Assembly: GCA_902796835.1 (NCBI GenBank)
Contig: CADBQP010000035.1
Coordinates: 1 to 43,019, forward strand
DNA: 43,019 bases
DNA from: an uncultured Bacteroidales bacterium
GTDB lineage: Bacteria; Bacteroidota; Bacteroidia; Bacteroidales; Bacteroidaceae
Reading direction: 5' to 3'
Shown here: positions 33,414-42,757 of the stretch, piece by piece
Position numbering within the stretch: position 1 is the first letter of the stretch
Layout: the number at the start of each line of letters is the position of its first letter
The notes under the pieces: model-generated
The model's input: the letters and a program-made list of their open reading frames with translations, nothing else
What the model was told of the DNA's origin: nothing
The model's database searches: none
Position numbers and translations under genes: made by a program

Positions 33414-33662
33414 TTATTTCACTTTCTCAAGTGCCCTGCTAAGTTGGTCGGGACACGAAGTGGATTTATGCCCGCATCGAATGCCTCGCAAACGCTGAAT
33501 GACGTCTTCGCGCTTCATTCCTTTCACCAAGGCACCGATGCCCTGCAGGTTGCCATGACAGCCTCCCACAAAGGCTACGTGTTGCACACGGTCCTCATCG
33601 TCAACCTCGAGGTAGATGAGGCTACTGCAGGTACCTTCGGTTTCGTATTGGAGGGTCTTCAT
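33414..33662 (-). CDS. Small TSCPD-domain protein (TIGR03905-like)
   Basis: An 82-residue protein that carries the eponymous TSCPD motif near the C terminus (HKSTSCPDQLSRAL) and conserved cysteines in FVGGCHGN and IRCGHKSTSC. Small proteins of this family are widespread in anaerobes; the function is not established, though TSCPD also occurs at the end of some class II ribonucleotide reductases. It starts 22 nt after yebC, so probably one operon. Confidence 0.88.
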   Translation of the reverse strand: MKTLQYETEGTCSSLIYLEVDDEDRVQHVAFVGGCHGNLQGIGALVKGMKREDVIQRLRGIRCGHKSTSCPDQLSRALEKVK

Positions 33663-33684
33663 GTATAGGAGGTTATTCGTAAAA

Positions 33685-34410
33685 CTACTCGGGCTTCATG
33701 TTGGTATAGACTGTCTGCACGTCATCGAATTCTTCGAAGCGTTCCACCATTTTGTCGATGGTTTCGCGTTGTTCGGGAGTGACGTCCTTCATGTCGTTGG
33801 GGATGTAGGTAAACTCGGCGCCCACCACTTCGAAACCGCTTTCCTCGAGATGCTTCTGAATTTCGCTGAAGCTTTTAGGATCGCCATAGATGGTGATTGA
33901 ACCTTCCTCCTCATCTTCATCATACTCGTCGTCCACTCCGTAGTCGATGAGTTCAAGGATGAGTTCGTCCATGTCAATTCCGTCTTTCTTCTTGAAAGAA
34001 AACTCACACTTGTGATCGAAGAGAAAAGCGAGCGAACCCATGGTGCCCATGTTTCCATTGAACTTGTTGAAGACCGAGCGCACGTCGCCCACGGTGCGGG
34101 TGGGGTTGTCGGTAAGGGTATCTACGAGGATGGCTATACCATGAGGCCCATATCCCTCGTAGGTCATGGTTTTATAGTCGCTCTGGTCTTTCCCCATTGC
34201 GTTTTTTATGGCACGCTCGATGTTATCCTTGGGCATGTTTTCGCGCTTGGCATTGGCGATGATGGCACGCAGCGTGGGGTTGTTTTCGGGTTCAGGTCCG
34301 CCGGCCTTCACGGCTATGGCAATCTGCTTGCCGATGCGAGTAAAAGTACGTGCCATGTGGCCCCAGCGCTTTAGTTTCGTTGCTTTTCTGTATTCAAATG
34401 CTCTTCCCAT
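33685..34410 (-). CDS. YebC/PmpR-family protein
   Basis: A 241-residue protein with the full family pattern: MGRAFEYRKATKLKRWGHMA at the N terminus, PKDNIERAIKNAMG and YEGYGPHGIAILVD. Members act as DNA-binding regulators or, per recent work on YebC, as ribosome-associated factors easing translation of proline-rich stretches. Which role applies here is not clear. It lies between pheT (35 nt upstream) and the TSCPD gene. Confidence 0.95.
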   Translation of the reverse strand: MGRAFEYRKATKLKRWGHMARTFTRIGKQIAIAVKAGGPEPENNPTLRAIIANAKRENMPKDNIERAIKNAMGKDQSDYKTMTYEGYGPHGIAILVDTLTDNPTRTVGDVRSVFNKFNGNMGTMGSLAFLFDHKCEFSFKKKDGIDMDELILELIDYGVDDEYDEDEEEGSITIYGDPKSFSEIQKHLEESGFEVVGAEFTYIPNDMKDVTPEQRETIDKMVERFEEFDDVQTVYTNMKPE

Positions 34411-34445
34411 TGTATAAAGTTATAATTATTTGTGGAGTATTTATT

Positions 34446-36911
34446 TTATCTGAGTTTAGCCCCGAGTTGTTTTTCAAGGCTTTGTATGATTTTCTGCATA
34501 ACGGCATCGGTCTGGCGGTCGTTCATGGTGCGCGTTTCGTCTTGAAGCACGAAGTTTACGGCATAGCTCTTTTTTCCTGGCTCCAGATTCTTGCCTTCGT
34601 ATACGTCGAAGAGGGTCACCTTTTTGAGCAACTTTCGCTCAGAGGTGAAGGCTATTTGCTCGATTTGTGCAAACTCTACGCTCTTGTCAACGAGCAGGGC
34701 GAGGTCGCGGCTCACGGCCGGATACTTACTCAACTCCTTGAAGGTGACGTCGGCTTTGGGCACACGCTTCATCAGCGCTGTCCAGTCGAGGTCTGCATAG
34801 AATACGTCTTGCTCAATGTTCATTTTGGCCAGCAGGGCGCGGGCCACGATGCCCATCTGCACAAATACTTTGCCGTTGCGGTCTTCCACGTTGAGCGATT
34901 TGCTGAATATGTTGTTTTGCCCCGCCTTGATGACAAAGGCGCCCATGGGCACTCCCATACGGGTCAGTATGCCCATCACGTAGGCCTTGAGTTCATAGAA
35001 CGAGCTGTCTTCATCAGCATGGGCCCAGCTGCCTTCCACTCGGCGACCCGTAATCCAGAGCGCCATGTGCTGCGATTCGCTATATGGGGCCAGTGCGCGT
35101 TCCTGGCTGCGCCGCTGTGCGTCATAGGCATAGCAGTTTCCCACTTCGAAAAAGCGCAGGTTGCTACGCTTGCGGTTGATGTTGTGCTGAATGCTTTCCA
35201 AACCGCCAAAGAGCAACGTTTGGCGCATCACACCCAAGTCGCTGCTCAGGGGATTGAGCAATCTCACGAGGTGGTCCGGCTCATAGCAGTTAAGGCCTTC
35301 GTAGTAGCTCTCCCTGGTGAGCGAGTTGTTCATGATTTCGCGGAAGCCGCTACCCACCAGCTGTTCGCTGATGAGGTTTTGCAGCTTGTTGGAACGATCC
35401 ACGTCGGTTTGCACCGTGAGGCTCGACTTCACCGAAGTGGGTATTTCCACGTTGTTGTAGCCATATATGCGCAGAATGTCTTCCACCACGTCGCACGGGC
35501 GCTGCACGTCGACCCTGTATGCAGGCACCTGCAGGGAGAGGCCTTCGGGCGTTTCGCCCACGATTTTCATTTCGAGCGAAACAACGATGTCTTTCACTAC
35601 GGCAGCAGGAATGTCTTTTCCCACGAGTTCGTTCACATATTTATACGTAAGGTCCACAGGGAAATAGGCTGGCAGCTCGCGGGCCACGACGTCCTTGATA
35701 TCCATCGAGATTTTTCCGCCGGCCAGCTCTTTGATCATCAGGGCGGCTGCCTTAATGGCATAGACCTGTCCGCAGGGGTCGATTCCGCGTTCGAAGCGGA
35801 AGGAGGCATCGGTGGAGAGTCCGTGGCGACGAGCGCTCTTTCGAATCCAGGTGGGATTGAAGTAGGCGCTCTCAAGCAGCACGTTGGTGGTGGTTTCATA
35901 GGTTCCCGAGCCTTTTCCGCCAAACACGCCGGCTATGCACATAGGCTCCTTGGCGTTGCAGATGGCCAGGTCGCGGCTTGAGAGTTTGTGCTCCTGCCCG
36001 TCGAGGGTTACGAAAGGCGTGCCTTCAGGCAGGGTCTTGACAATGACCTGACGGCCCTCAATCATGTCGGCGTCGAAACAATGGAGGGGTTGTCCGTAGG
36101 CAAACATGATGTAGTTTGTCACGTCGACTATGTTGTTGATGGGGCGCAGCCCGATGGTGGTGAGCTTTGTCTTGAGCCATTCGGGGCTTTCTTTCACCTC
36201 GCATCCCGTGAGCGTTACTCCCACATAGTGGGGACAGGCTTCGGCGTTGTCGATGCGTATGTCGATTTCAAGGTCGTGATTGTCCACAGCAAAGCCATCG
36301 ACCGAAGGGCGGTGCAGCTTGGTTTCATGACCGTTGCGTACGAGCCACGCATAAAGGTCGCGGGCCACTCCGTAGTGGGAGCAGCCGTCTGCGCGATTGG
36401 GGGTGATGTCCACCTCGATGAGCCAGTCGCTCTCGAGCTTGAAGTATTCTGCGGCTGGCAGTCCCACGGCAGTGTCGGCAGGGAGCACCATGATACCTTC
36501 GTGGCTTGTGCCCACTCCGATTTCGTCTTCGGCACAAATCATGCCCATGCTTTCCACCCCGCGCAGTTTCGATTTTTTGATGGTGAATTCCTGGTCGCCG
36601 TCGTAGAGCTTTGTGCCGAGCGTGGCCACGATTACCTTTTGGCCGGCAGCCACATTGGGCGCTCCGCATACGATTTGCTGGGGCTCGCCCTGGCCCAGGT
36701 CTACGGTGCATACGTGCATGTGGTCGCTGTTGGGGTGGGGCTCACACGTGAGCACCTGTCCCACCACGAGGCCCTTGAGGCCGCCGCGTATGGACTGCAC
36801 TTCCTCTACGCTGCCCACTTCAAGACCCACGGAGGTGAGGGCATCGGCCACCTCGGCGGCGCTCAGCGAGCAGTCTACATACTCTCTGAGCCATTTATAA
36901 GATATATTCAT
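34446..36911 (-). CDS. pheT: Phenylalanine-tRNA ligase beta subunit
   Basis: An 821-residue protein. The start at 36911 (MNISYKWLREYVDCSLS) is the family N terminus; the open frame extends 49 codons further upstream through the promoter region and is not used. Domains in order: N-terminal and OB-like tRNA-binding domain (GLVVGQVLTCEPHPNSDHMH, about 40-150), B3/B4 (about 200-390), B5 (about 400-480), catalytic-like core, and FDX-ACB anticodon domain (about 730-821, FKELSKYPAVSRDLALLV). It forms a heterotetramer with PheS, which is not in this window. Confidence 0.97.
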   Translation of the reverse strand: MNISYKWLREYVDCSLSAAEVADALTSVGLEVGSVEEVQSIRGGLKGLVVGQVLTCEPHPNSDHMHVCTVDLGQGEPQQIVCGAPNVAAGQKVIVATLGTKLYDGDQEFTIKKSKLRGVESMGMICAEDEIGVGTSHEGIMVLPADTAVGLPAAEYFKLESDWLIEVDITPNRADGCSHYGVARDLYAWLVRNGHETKLHRPSVDGFAVDNHDLEIDIRIDNAEACPHYVGVTLTGCEVKESPEWLKTKLTTIGLRPINNIVDVTNYIMFAYGQPLHCFDADMIEGRQVIVKTLPEGTPFVTLDGQEHKLSSRDLAICNAKEPMCIAGVFGGKGSGTYETTTNVLLESAYFNPTWIRKSARRHGLSTDASFRFERGIDPCGQVYAIKAAALMIKELAGGKISMDIKDVVARELPAYFPVDLTYKYVNELVGKDIPAAVVKDIVVSLEMKIVGETPEGLSLQVPAYRVDVQRPCDVVEDILRIYGYNNVEIPTSVKSSLTVQTDVDRSNKLQNLISEQLVGSGFREIMNNSLTRESYYEGLNCYEPDHLVRLLNPLSSDLGVMRQTLLFGGLESIQHNINRKRSNLRFFEVGNCYAYDAQRRSQERALAPYSESQHMALWITGRRVEGSWAHADEDSSFYELKAYVMGILTRMGVPMGAFVIKAGQNNIFSKSLNVEDRNGKVFVQMGIVARALLAKMNIEQDVFYADLDWTALMKRVPKADVTFKELSKYPAVSRDLALLVDKSVEFAQIEQIAFTSERKLLKKVTLFDVYEGKNLEPGKKSYAVNFVLQDETRTMNDRQTDAVMQKIIQSLEKQLGAKLR

Positions 36912-36927
36912 TGTGCTTTGATGTATT

Positions 36928-36939
36928 GTTTTCGAAAAC
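36928..36939. promoter_or_regulatory. 12-bp palindrome in the pheT leader
   Basis: GTTTTCGAAAAC is a perfect palindrome lying between the predicted -7 element and the pheT ATG. It may be an operator or chance. Confidence 0.35.
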
Positions 36940-36944
36940 GACTG

Positions 36945-36975
36945 CGAAGTTACTGCAAATCTTGCGAAGAGCAAA
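36945..36975 (-). promoter_or_regulatory. Probable promoter of pheT
   Basis: On the minus strand TTTG (36975-36972), a 19-nt spacer and TAACTTCG (36952-36945), one mismatch from TAnnTTTG. The leader to the ATG is about 30 nt. Confidence 0.6.
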
Positions 36976-37041
36976 GCAAAGGACGCATATTTCGGCATAA
37001 GCAGAATAGAAATGACGCCATGAAAACAGGCTGTGAAAGAA

Positions 37042-37079
37042 ACAACGACCTCGGTCATTGGTTTTTCCGAGGTCGTTGT
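37042..37079 (-). terminator. Terminator of the Ig-like protein gene
   Basis: Perfect 13-bp arms ACAACGACCTCGG (37042-37054) and CCGAGGTCGTTGT (37067-37079), a 12-nt loop, then TTTCTTTC on the minus strand. It starts 4 nt beyond the stop codon. Confidence 0.8.
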
Positions 37080-37082
37080 GAA

Positions 37083-40000
37083 CTATTTGACGATAATTTT
37101 TCTGCCGTTGCTGATATACACACCAGGACGGAGCTTTGAGGCACCGCTGCCGGCAGCAGGAACCTTGATGCCCTGCAGCGTATAGACATCGGCAGCTTGC
37201 GACGGCACAGCATGATGGCCAATTCCCACTGCGGCAGCGCCCACATAGATTTGAGTGGTTCCCGTCAGACCATAGTCGCTCGTGAGGGTCACGGTAGCTT
37301 CGCCGTCATTGACACCCGTCACTACTCCACGTTCGCTAATGGTTGCCACCGAAGGATTGCTGCTCGTCCATTGCCAGCGGTTGTAGTTTGCTCCGAGCGG
37401 GATGGGTTTTGCCAGCACCACACTGCGTGCCCCCACCTCGAGAGCCATGACCCTGTCGAGCATCTTAATGCCCATGAGAGTTTGCGGTTCGGTGCCTGCC
37501 GAGCCCAAGAGCCAATACAACTCTTTGTTATGTCGGTCGTCGGTTGATGTTAGCGATGACTCACCGATAAACATCGCATAGGGTGTTTCGCCATCGAGAG
37601 GTTCGTTGGGAACAAACACGAGGCGTTTGCCCGAAATGATAAATTCGCCCGAAATTTCGTCCATATCGGCGGTATAAATCACCAAGTAGCAATTCTCAAA
37701 GTTTTCGCCTGGCAACAGCTCACGGTGATATTCTACGTATGGATTCACGTCCTTAAACACGTACGGGAAATCACTGCCATAGGGATAGACATCCATCTGG
37801 CTAAGCTCATTGGCAGGATAGGCGGTGAAGCGTCGCAAGAAATGCGGCACCACATAGCCATCCTTATAGGCCTGTGCCCAAATGGAAATATCTTTGGTGA
37901 TGGTAATAGGGCCCGTATAGAGCGAGCTGGTGGGCGAGGGTTTGGTGATACCATCGGTCGTATAGCGTATTTCGGCATCGGGCTCGCTGCATATCAGTTC
38001 AAGTTGGGTGCCTTCTTCCACTCTATATTGACTGGTCGATGCCGTCAGCGTCATCACGGGCAAATTGATAGTGGTGAAACTAACACTGAGGTCGGGGATG
38101 GGCGAACCTTTGCTTTCGCGGCCAAGGATACTGGCATCAATCGTGAGTATGTAGGGGGTATTGGGTTCCAAGTCGTTAGTGGGTCGGAACTCGAGGCGAT
38201 AAAGATTTTCCGTGCCTGTAAGTGCTGGCATTACGAGAGTTGCCGTTCCTGCCACTGTCTCGCCAGAACCACCACCTTTGAACAACCTCATCTTACCATT
38301 ATTGGTGAGAAGTTTCAAAGCTTTTTTCGAATTGATGCTTACGCTGGGATAATCGCTTATCATAAAATCGGTGGCCCCCTCTCGGGGATAAACCACATAG
38401 TCGGGCTCAGGCTCCATGCCCACATAGACGGTACACGAAGCCGTTATTCCGTTGGTGCTGGTAATGGTAACAACGGATTTTCCGGCGCTTGTTCCTGTGG
38501 TATAGACACCCGTATTCGAATTGATGCTCACCACCGAAGGGTTGCTGCTGGTCCAGGTCATTGTATTCACTGCATTCAAAGGGTAGGGTTTTACCAGCAC
38601 GGCACCTTGCTGTCCCGTTTGCTTCACGATAACTTCGTCGACCAAATCTATGCGCTCCAACGTAGCGCCCGAGGTGGCTGTATTAGCCAATTGCACCTCT
38701 ATATCGTCGTTTGTCTCGCCCGAAGACGAAGCCAAGGTGCCGGCACTCACATTGAGCCAATAGGTTTTCGATCGGTTCATCGACTGCCGAGGAACAAACA
38801 CCACGCGACAACCGTCTATAATAAAATCAGATTCAAAATTTTCATAGCGATAAAGAACCGACTCACTACTCACTCTCATCGAGGGACGCAGCAAGTAACT
38901 ATTGGGATCGGCCAAAGTGATTTCTTTGTCGAATTCCAGATACGGAAGGGCTATGTTATAATTGTACAAAGAGCCTTTGGGGAACCAATTAGAGAGCACA
39001 GGACCTATGGTTATCCATTCATTCAACTCAGGTGTCTCATACCCGTCTAGGAAAGCCTTGGCCCGGAAACGACAACTCTTGCTGATAAGGATGGCCGTAC
39101 CCATGGCGATGGTTGTGCCGTTTTCGAGCGTAGGTTCGCTGCCATCGATGGTATAGCGCAACAAGGCCTCGCTCTGACTGCACTGTAAGTATATGTACTT
39201 TCCGCTCACCTTATTCATGGTCAGCGTCATTTCGTTCAAACCCTTAGTTTTGAACACAATGTGATAGTCTTTTTGCAACGTACCGCCCCACTCATTAACT
39301 ACCGCATCTTTTGGAATGTCAAATCGATAGAAAGTATAGGGCTGCAAGGCATGAGCTGGGAGGAATGCGAGGTTTGACTTCCCACCCGACCGGATAAGCA
39401 CTTCGCCCTCAATCTGCGTACCGTTAAAGTCGGTGAGTTTCACATTGTCAAAGCCTGAACCTTTGGAGCACAATTGATCAAAATGAAGGCATGGCCAAAC
39501 CGTCACATAAGTTTCACGATCATCATCATCGGGAACAGTATATTCCACCTTCACGGTGGGTGGCAACACGGTGATAAGCTTTGTTCCTACACAACCGTTG
39601 GCCGTTCGCGCCGTAATCGTTACGCTTCCCACCTTATTGCCTGTCACCAAACCTGCGTCGTCCACTTCGGCCACACTCGGATCGCTCGATGTCCAACTCA
39701 CAGTGGAGCGCTGAAACTCTGGCTGAAAGGCGGCCGTCAGCTGCTTTCTCTCAAACATTTCGAGCGAAGCTGCACCAGCCACACTCACACTCGTAGGACT
39801 ATTGCCATACGATGTCACAGTGAATCGGCCCGTTACACCATTTACGGACGATGTGGCCGTAATCGTGGTGCGCCCCACGCTGTGGGCCGTCACCGTGGCC
39901 GAAAGGCCTGAGCCTGCTACTGTAGCAATGCTGCTATTCTCTGAGGCCCACGAAATGTTGCCATAGCTCACCTCCGAAGGTTCCACCTTTGCCCTCACTT

Positions 40001-40364
40001 CGCCCGAAGCACTCACGTCGAGATCAAGCTTCGAAGGCGAAAAACTGATAGAGGTGGGCTTGTCGTCGTAAACATCCACAAAGAATTGATCCTCATATGG
40101 ATAGGTGTCGTTTTTAAGCTTGTACCTCACGATTACATATGTGCTTCCTGGCGACACACCCTGAACCTGGCAATAGCCCATGCCGCTTTCGGTGATACGC
40201 AATACGGAAGGATCGTTCGAACTCCAAGAGCAATCAGCCAATTTCAACTGAACTCTGGTTGGTAATTCTAAAAACAAATAACGCCCCTTCATCACACGGT
40301 CGGCTGCCTGAACGGCCAGGCCACAAAAGAGCCATGCTATAAAAAGAAAGAAAGCCTTTTTCAT
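37083..40364 (-). CDS. Large Ig-like surface protein with T9SS-like C-terminal signal
   Basis: A 1093-residue secreted protein with a signal peptide (about 1-20). It contains about five BIG2-type Ig modules, recognisable by repeated WTSSNPSV/WTSSDPSV and VTGVNDGEATVTLT-type motifs; SbsA-like Ig modules (around 270-370, 450-560, 690-770, 870-960); and two chitobiase-like modules (LRYTIDGSEPTLENG and IRYTTDGITKPSPT). No enzyme domain is seen. The C terminus (VYTLQGIKVPAAGSG ... RPGVYISNGRKIIVK) looks like the Bacteroidetes sorting module read by type IX secretion. It is probably surface-exposed or secreted, maybe an adhesin or scaffold. The module copies are diverged. Confidence 0.88.
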   Translation of the reverse strand: MKKAFFLFIAWLFCGLAVQAADRVMKGRYLFLELPTRVQLKLADCSWSSNDPSVLRITESGMGYCQVQGVSPGSTYVIVRYKLKNDTYPYEDQFFVDVYDDKPTSISFSPSKLDLDVSASGEVRAKVEPSEVSYGNISWASENSSIATVAGSGLSATVTAHSVGRTTITATSSVNGVTGRFTVTSYGNSPTSVSVAGAASLEMFERKQLTAAFQPEFQRSTVSWTSSDPSVAEVDDAGLVTGNKVGSVTITARTANGCVGTKLITVLPPTVKVEYTVPDDDDRETYVTVWPCLHFDQLCSKGSGFDNVKLTDFNGTQIEGEVLIRSGGKSNLAFLPAHALQPYTFYRFDIPKDAVVNEWGGTLQKDYHIVFKTKGLNEMTLTMNKVSGKYIYLQCSQSEALLRYTIDGSEPTLENGTTIAMGTAILISKSCRFRAKAFLDGYETPELNEWITIGPVLSNWFPKGSLYNYNIALPYLEFDKEITLADPNSYLLRPSMRVSSESVLYRYENFESDFIIDGCRVVFVPRQSMNRSKTYWLNVSAGTLASSSGETNDDIEVQLANTATSGATLERIDLVDEVIVKQTGQQGAVLVKPYPLNAVNTMTWTSSNPSVVSINSNTGVYTTGTSAGKSVVTITSTNGITASCTVYVGMEPEPDYVVYPREGATDFMISDYPSVSINSKKALKLLTNNGKMRLFKGGGSGETVAGTATLVMPALTGTENLYRLEFRPTNDLEPNTPYILTIDASILGRESKGSPIPDLSVSFTTINLPVMTLTASTSQYRVEEGTQLELICSEPDAEIRYTTDGITKPSPTSSLYTGPITITKDISIWAQAYKDGYVVPHFLRRFTAYPANELSQMDVYPYGSDFPYVFKDVNPYVEYHRELLPGENFENCYLVIYTADMDEISGEFIISGKRLVFVPNEPLDGETPYAMFIGESSLTSTDDRHNKELYWLLGSAGTEPQTLMGIKMLDRVMALEVGARSVVLAKPIPLGANYNRWQWTSSNPSVATISERGVVTGVNDGEATVTLTSDYGLTGTTQIYVGAAAVGIGHHAVPSQAADVYTLQGIKVPAAGSGASKLRPGVYISNGRKIIVK

Positions 40365-40393
40365 AAAACCTCATACCTTGATACCAATAATGG

Positions 40394-40422
40394 CAAAAAT
40401 AAAGAACATACAACTAACTCAA
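40394..40422 (-). promoter_or_regulatory. Probable promoter of the Ig-like protein gene
   Basis: On the minus strand TTG (40422-40420), an 18-nt spacer and TATTTTTG (40401-40394). The -7 matches fully; spacing is 1 nt below the usual 19-21. Confidence 0.55.
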
Positions 40423-40545
40423 AAAAATATTGACAAGAAATAAAAGGCACTCCAACAAAACCATATCATTTTTGCGTAACGCGACGTTCGTGCACTGTCT
40501 CTCTAATTTTAGAAGTAACAAAACAGGGGAAATCAATATTTTTAT

Positions 40546-40553
40546 TAAATTTG
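40546..40553 (+). promoter_or_regulatory. -7 element of the deoxynucleoside kinase pair
   Basis: TAAATTTG matches TAnnTTTG, 54 nt before the ATG at 40608. No clear -33. The kinase genes and the Ig-like gene are divergent. Confidence 0.5.
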
Positions 40554-40607
40554 CCACACTACAATCACAAATAGTTCGTAAAAACCAATACTTCTCGGGC
40601 AATCATC

Positions 40608-41231
40608 ATGCACATAGCCATCGCAGGAAACATAGGTAGCGGCAAAACCACACTGACTCGCATGCTGGCACAGCACTATGGCTGGACACCAAAATTCGAG
40701 ACGGTGAAGGAAAACCCCTACCTTGAAGATTACTACAAGGACATTGCCCGCTGGGCCTTTGCCCTTGAAGTGTTTTTTCTGAAAGAGCGATTTCGCGATG
40801 TGCTCGAAATCAGAAACACCAGCGAAACGGTGGTGCAAGACCGTAGCATCTTCGAGGGCGTCTATGTGTTTGCGGGCAATAATGTGGAGCAGGGCCACCT
40901 GAGCGGCCGCGACTTCGACACGTACATGGAGCTTTTCGGCCTCATGACGCGGCTCACCAAAACGCCCGACCTCATGATCTACCTGCGCTGCAGCGTGGCC
41001 CACCTCGTGGAAAACATTCAGAAACGCGGACGCGACTACGAACAAAGCATACCCATAGAATACCTCAGCGGACTGAACGAACGCTATGAGACCTTCATCA
41101 CGAGCCACTATCCTGGCCGCGTCATCACCATTGAGGCCGACCACATAAACTTTAAGGACAACCCCGAGGACTTTGCCATGATAACCAACAAAATCGACGC
41201 CACGCTGTTCGGGCTGTTCCCTATCGAATAG
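40608..41231 (+). CDS. Deoxynucleoside kinase, first copy
   Basis: A 207-residue member of the dCK/dGK/dNK family, which phosphorylates deoxynucleosides for dNTP salvage. P-loop GNIGSGKT is at residues 7-14; DRSIFEGVYVF carries the catalytic-region DRS motif; IQKRGRDYEQ forms the lid arginines. Substrate preference (dA/dC versus dG) cannot be read from sequence. The second copy starts 39 nt after this stop. Confidence 0.95.
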   Translation: MHIAIAGNIGSGKTTLTRMLAQHYGWTPKFETVKENPYLEDYYKDIARWAFALEVFFLKERFRDVLEIRNTSETVVQDRSIFEGVYVFAGNNVEQGHLSGRDFDTYMELFGLMTRLTKTPDLMIYLRCSVAHLVENIQKRGRDYEQSIPIEYLSGLNERYETFITSHYPGRVITIEADHINFKDNPEDFAMITNKIDATLFGLFPIE

Positions 41232-41269
41232 AGAATACAATACGATAAATCACCATAAGCACCAATAAT

Positions 41270-41896
41270 ATGCACATAGCCATCGCAGGAAACATAGGCA
41301 GCGGCAAGACCACACTAACCCGCATGCTGGCAAAACACTACGGCTGGACACCCATGTTTGAGTCGGTAGACTTCAACCCCTATCTCGAAGATTTCTATGC
41401 CGACATGGAGCGGTGGTCTTTCAATCTGCAAATCTACTTCCTGAACAAACGCTTTCAGGATGTGGTCTCCATTTCGAAAAAAGACGAATACATCATTCAA
41501 GACCGCACCATCTTTGAAGACGCCTGCATCTTTGCCCCCAACCTTCACGACATGGGGATGATGAGCGACCGCGACTTCGACAACTACACCGAACTCTTCA
41601 ACCTCATGATTTCGCTCGTGGGCATGCCCGACCTGCTTATATACCTGAGGAGCACCATACCCGGGCTCATTGCCCAAATCGAAAAACGCGGACGACAATA
41701 TGAACAGGGCATCAGGGTAGACTACTTGTCGAACCTCAACAAACGCTACGAGCAGTGGATTGAGGGATACAAGGGCCGACTGCTCATTGTGGACAAGGAC
41801 AACATGGACTTCGAACTCGAGCCCAAAGACTTTCAGCACATCACCGACCGTATAGACGCCGAACTCTTCGGACTCTTCCCCTTCGGCGAAGAATAG
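41270..41896 (+). CDS. Deoxynucleoside kinase, second copy
   Basis: A 208-residue paralogue of the preceding gene. P-loop GNIGSGKT at 7-14, DRTIFEDACIF at the DRS position and IEKRGRQYEQ in the lid. The first 28 codons are almost identical to copy one in DNA, but the rest of the protein differs at about half of positions. Such pairs in other bacteria form heterodimers with different base specificity (as in lactobacilli); this is only an analogy. It is followed after 36 nt by an outer-membrane protein gene. Confidence 0.95.
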   Translation: MHIAIAGNIGSGKTTLTRMLAKHYGWTPMFESVDFNPYLEDFYADMERWSFNLQIYFLNKRFQDVVSISKKDEYIIQDRTIFEDACIFAPNLHDMGMMSDRDFDNYTELFNLMISLVGMPDLLIYLRSTIPGLIAQIEKRGRQYEQGIRVDYLSNLNKRYEQWIEGYKGRLLIVDKDNMDFELEPKDFQHITDRIDAELFGLFPFGEE

Positions 41897-41932
41897 ACCT
41901 ATACATCCACACACCTATTTATATAATATAGT

Positions 41933-42679
41933 ATGAAAAAAATCTGCATCCTCGGCCTTGCCCTCAGCATGGCTTTCGCCAGCGCACAGGCCCAGCAAAC
42001 CGAACAGAGCCCCTGGACCTTCGACACCAGGGCATGGAGCACCAACTATTTCACCACCATGCTTTTCAACCTGGCCAGCGAAGGCGTGACGCGCTTCGCC
42101 TTCAAGGGAAACCAAACCGACTCGCTCTGGGCCGAACGCATACTGCCCAGTGCTGACCTCGTGTTCCCCATTGCACTGAGCAAACAGGGATTTAGCGGCG
42201 ACAACAACATATACGGCCCCTACCACCGCGCCTTCAGCAACCCCTTTAAGCACATTGGCGACTACGGCATAGGGCTCGACGCCTCGTACAAGCCCTCGTT
42301 TGTGGGCTACTATGTGGGAGCCTACTTCAAGAGCCAGGAGGTGGTGTTCAAGAAAACCGACGACAACATTCGCGGATTCTACATCACACCACGGGCCGGA
42401 TTCATCATTGGCCGCAACCAACACCAGTTAGAAGCCGGAGTGTTCTACGACGCCGTAGTGGGATGTGGCGGCACCGTGGCCGACACCAGCAAAAAGAGGC
42501 TCAAGGGCGGTGTAGGGCTCGACTTCGCCTTATCTGTCACCTCGAAAAACAAGCGATCGAAGAGCATACTGCAATTCTCCATGCCCCTCCACAACTTCTT
42601 CGACACCGACTATGCCGGCCAGGCCGACTACAACCGCAAAATATCCTATATCATGCTCACTCAGCGAATCATGCTCTGA
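41933..42679 (+). CDS. Probable outer-membrane beta-barrel protein of unknown function
   Basis: A 248-residue protein with a signal peptide (MKKICILGLALSMAFASAQA). The mature part has alternating hydrophobic strands rich in Tyr/Phe/Gly (GYYVGAYFKSQEVVF, GFYITPRAGFIIGRN, LEAGVFYDAVVGCGG), which looks like a small beta barrel. I recall no definite family. It may be transcribed with the kinase pair, from which it is separated by 36 nt. Confidence 0.8.
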   Translation: MKKICILGLALSMAFASAQAQQTEQSPWTFDTRAWSTNYFTTMLFNLASEGVTRFAFKGNQTDSLWAERILPSADLVFPIALSKQGFSGDNNIYGPYHRAFSNPFKHIGDYGIGLDASYKPSFVGYYVGAYFKSQEVVFKKTDDNIRGFYITPRAGFIIGRNQHQLEAGVFYDAVVGCGGTVADTSKKRLKGGVGLDFALSVTSKNKRSKSILQFSMPLHNFFDTDYAGQADYNRKISYIMLTQRIML

Positions 42680-42715
42680 GGCCCACATCACAATCAGCAA
42701 AAGCCACTATCCTCC

Positions 42716-42735
42716 TCCCTATTTCACCATATAGG
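42716..42735 (+). terminator. Weak hairpin after the outer-membrane protein gene
   Basis: CCCTAT/ATAGGG arms (about 6-7 bp) followed by AATTTTT. Short stem, so only a possible terminator. Confidence 0.4.
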
Positions 42736-42757
42736 GGGAATTTTTCAAACATAGCTC

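Noticed and set aside
36912-37058. Longer pheT start at 37058
   Set aside because: The extra 49 codons cover the predicted promoter and do not match the PheT N terminus.
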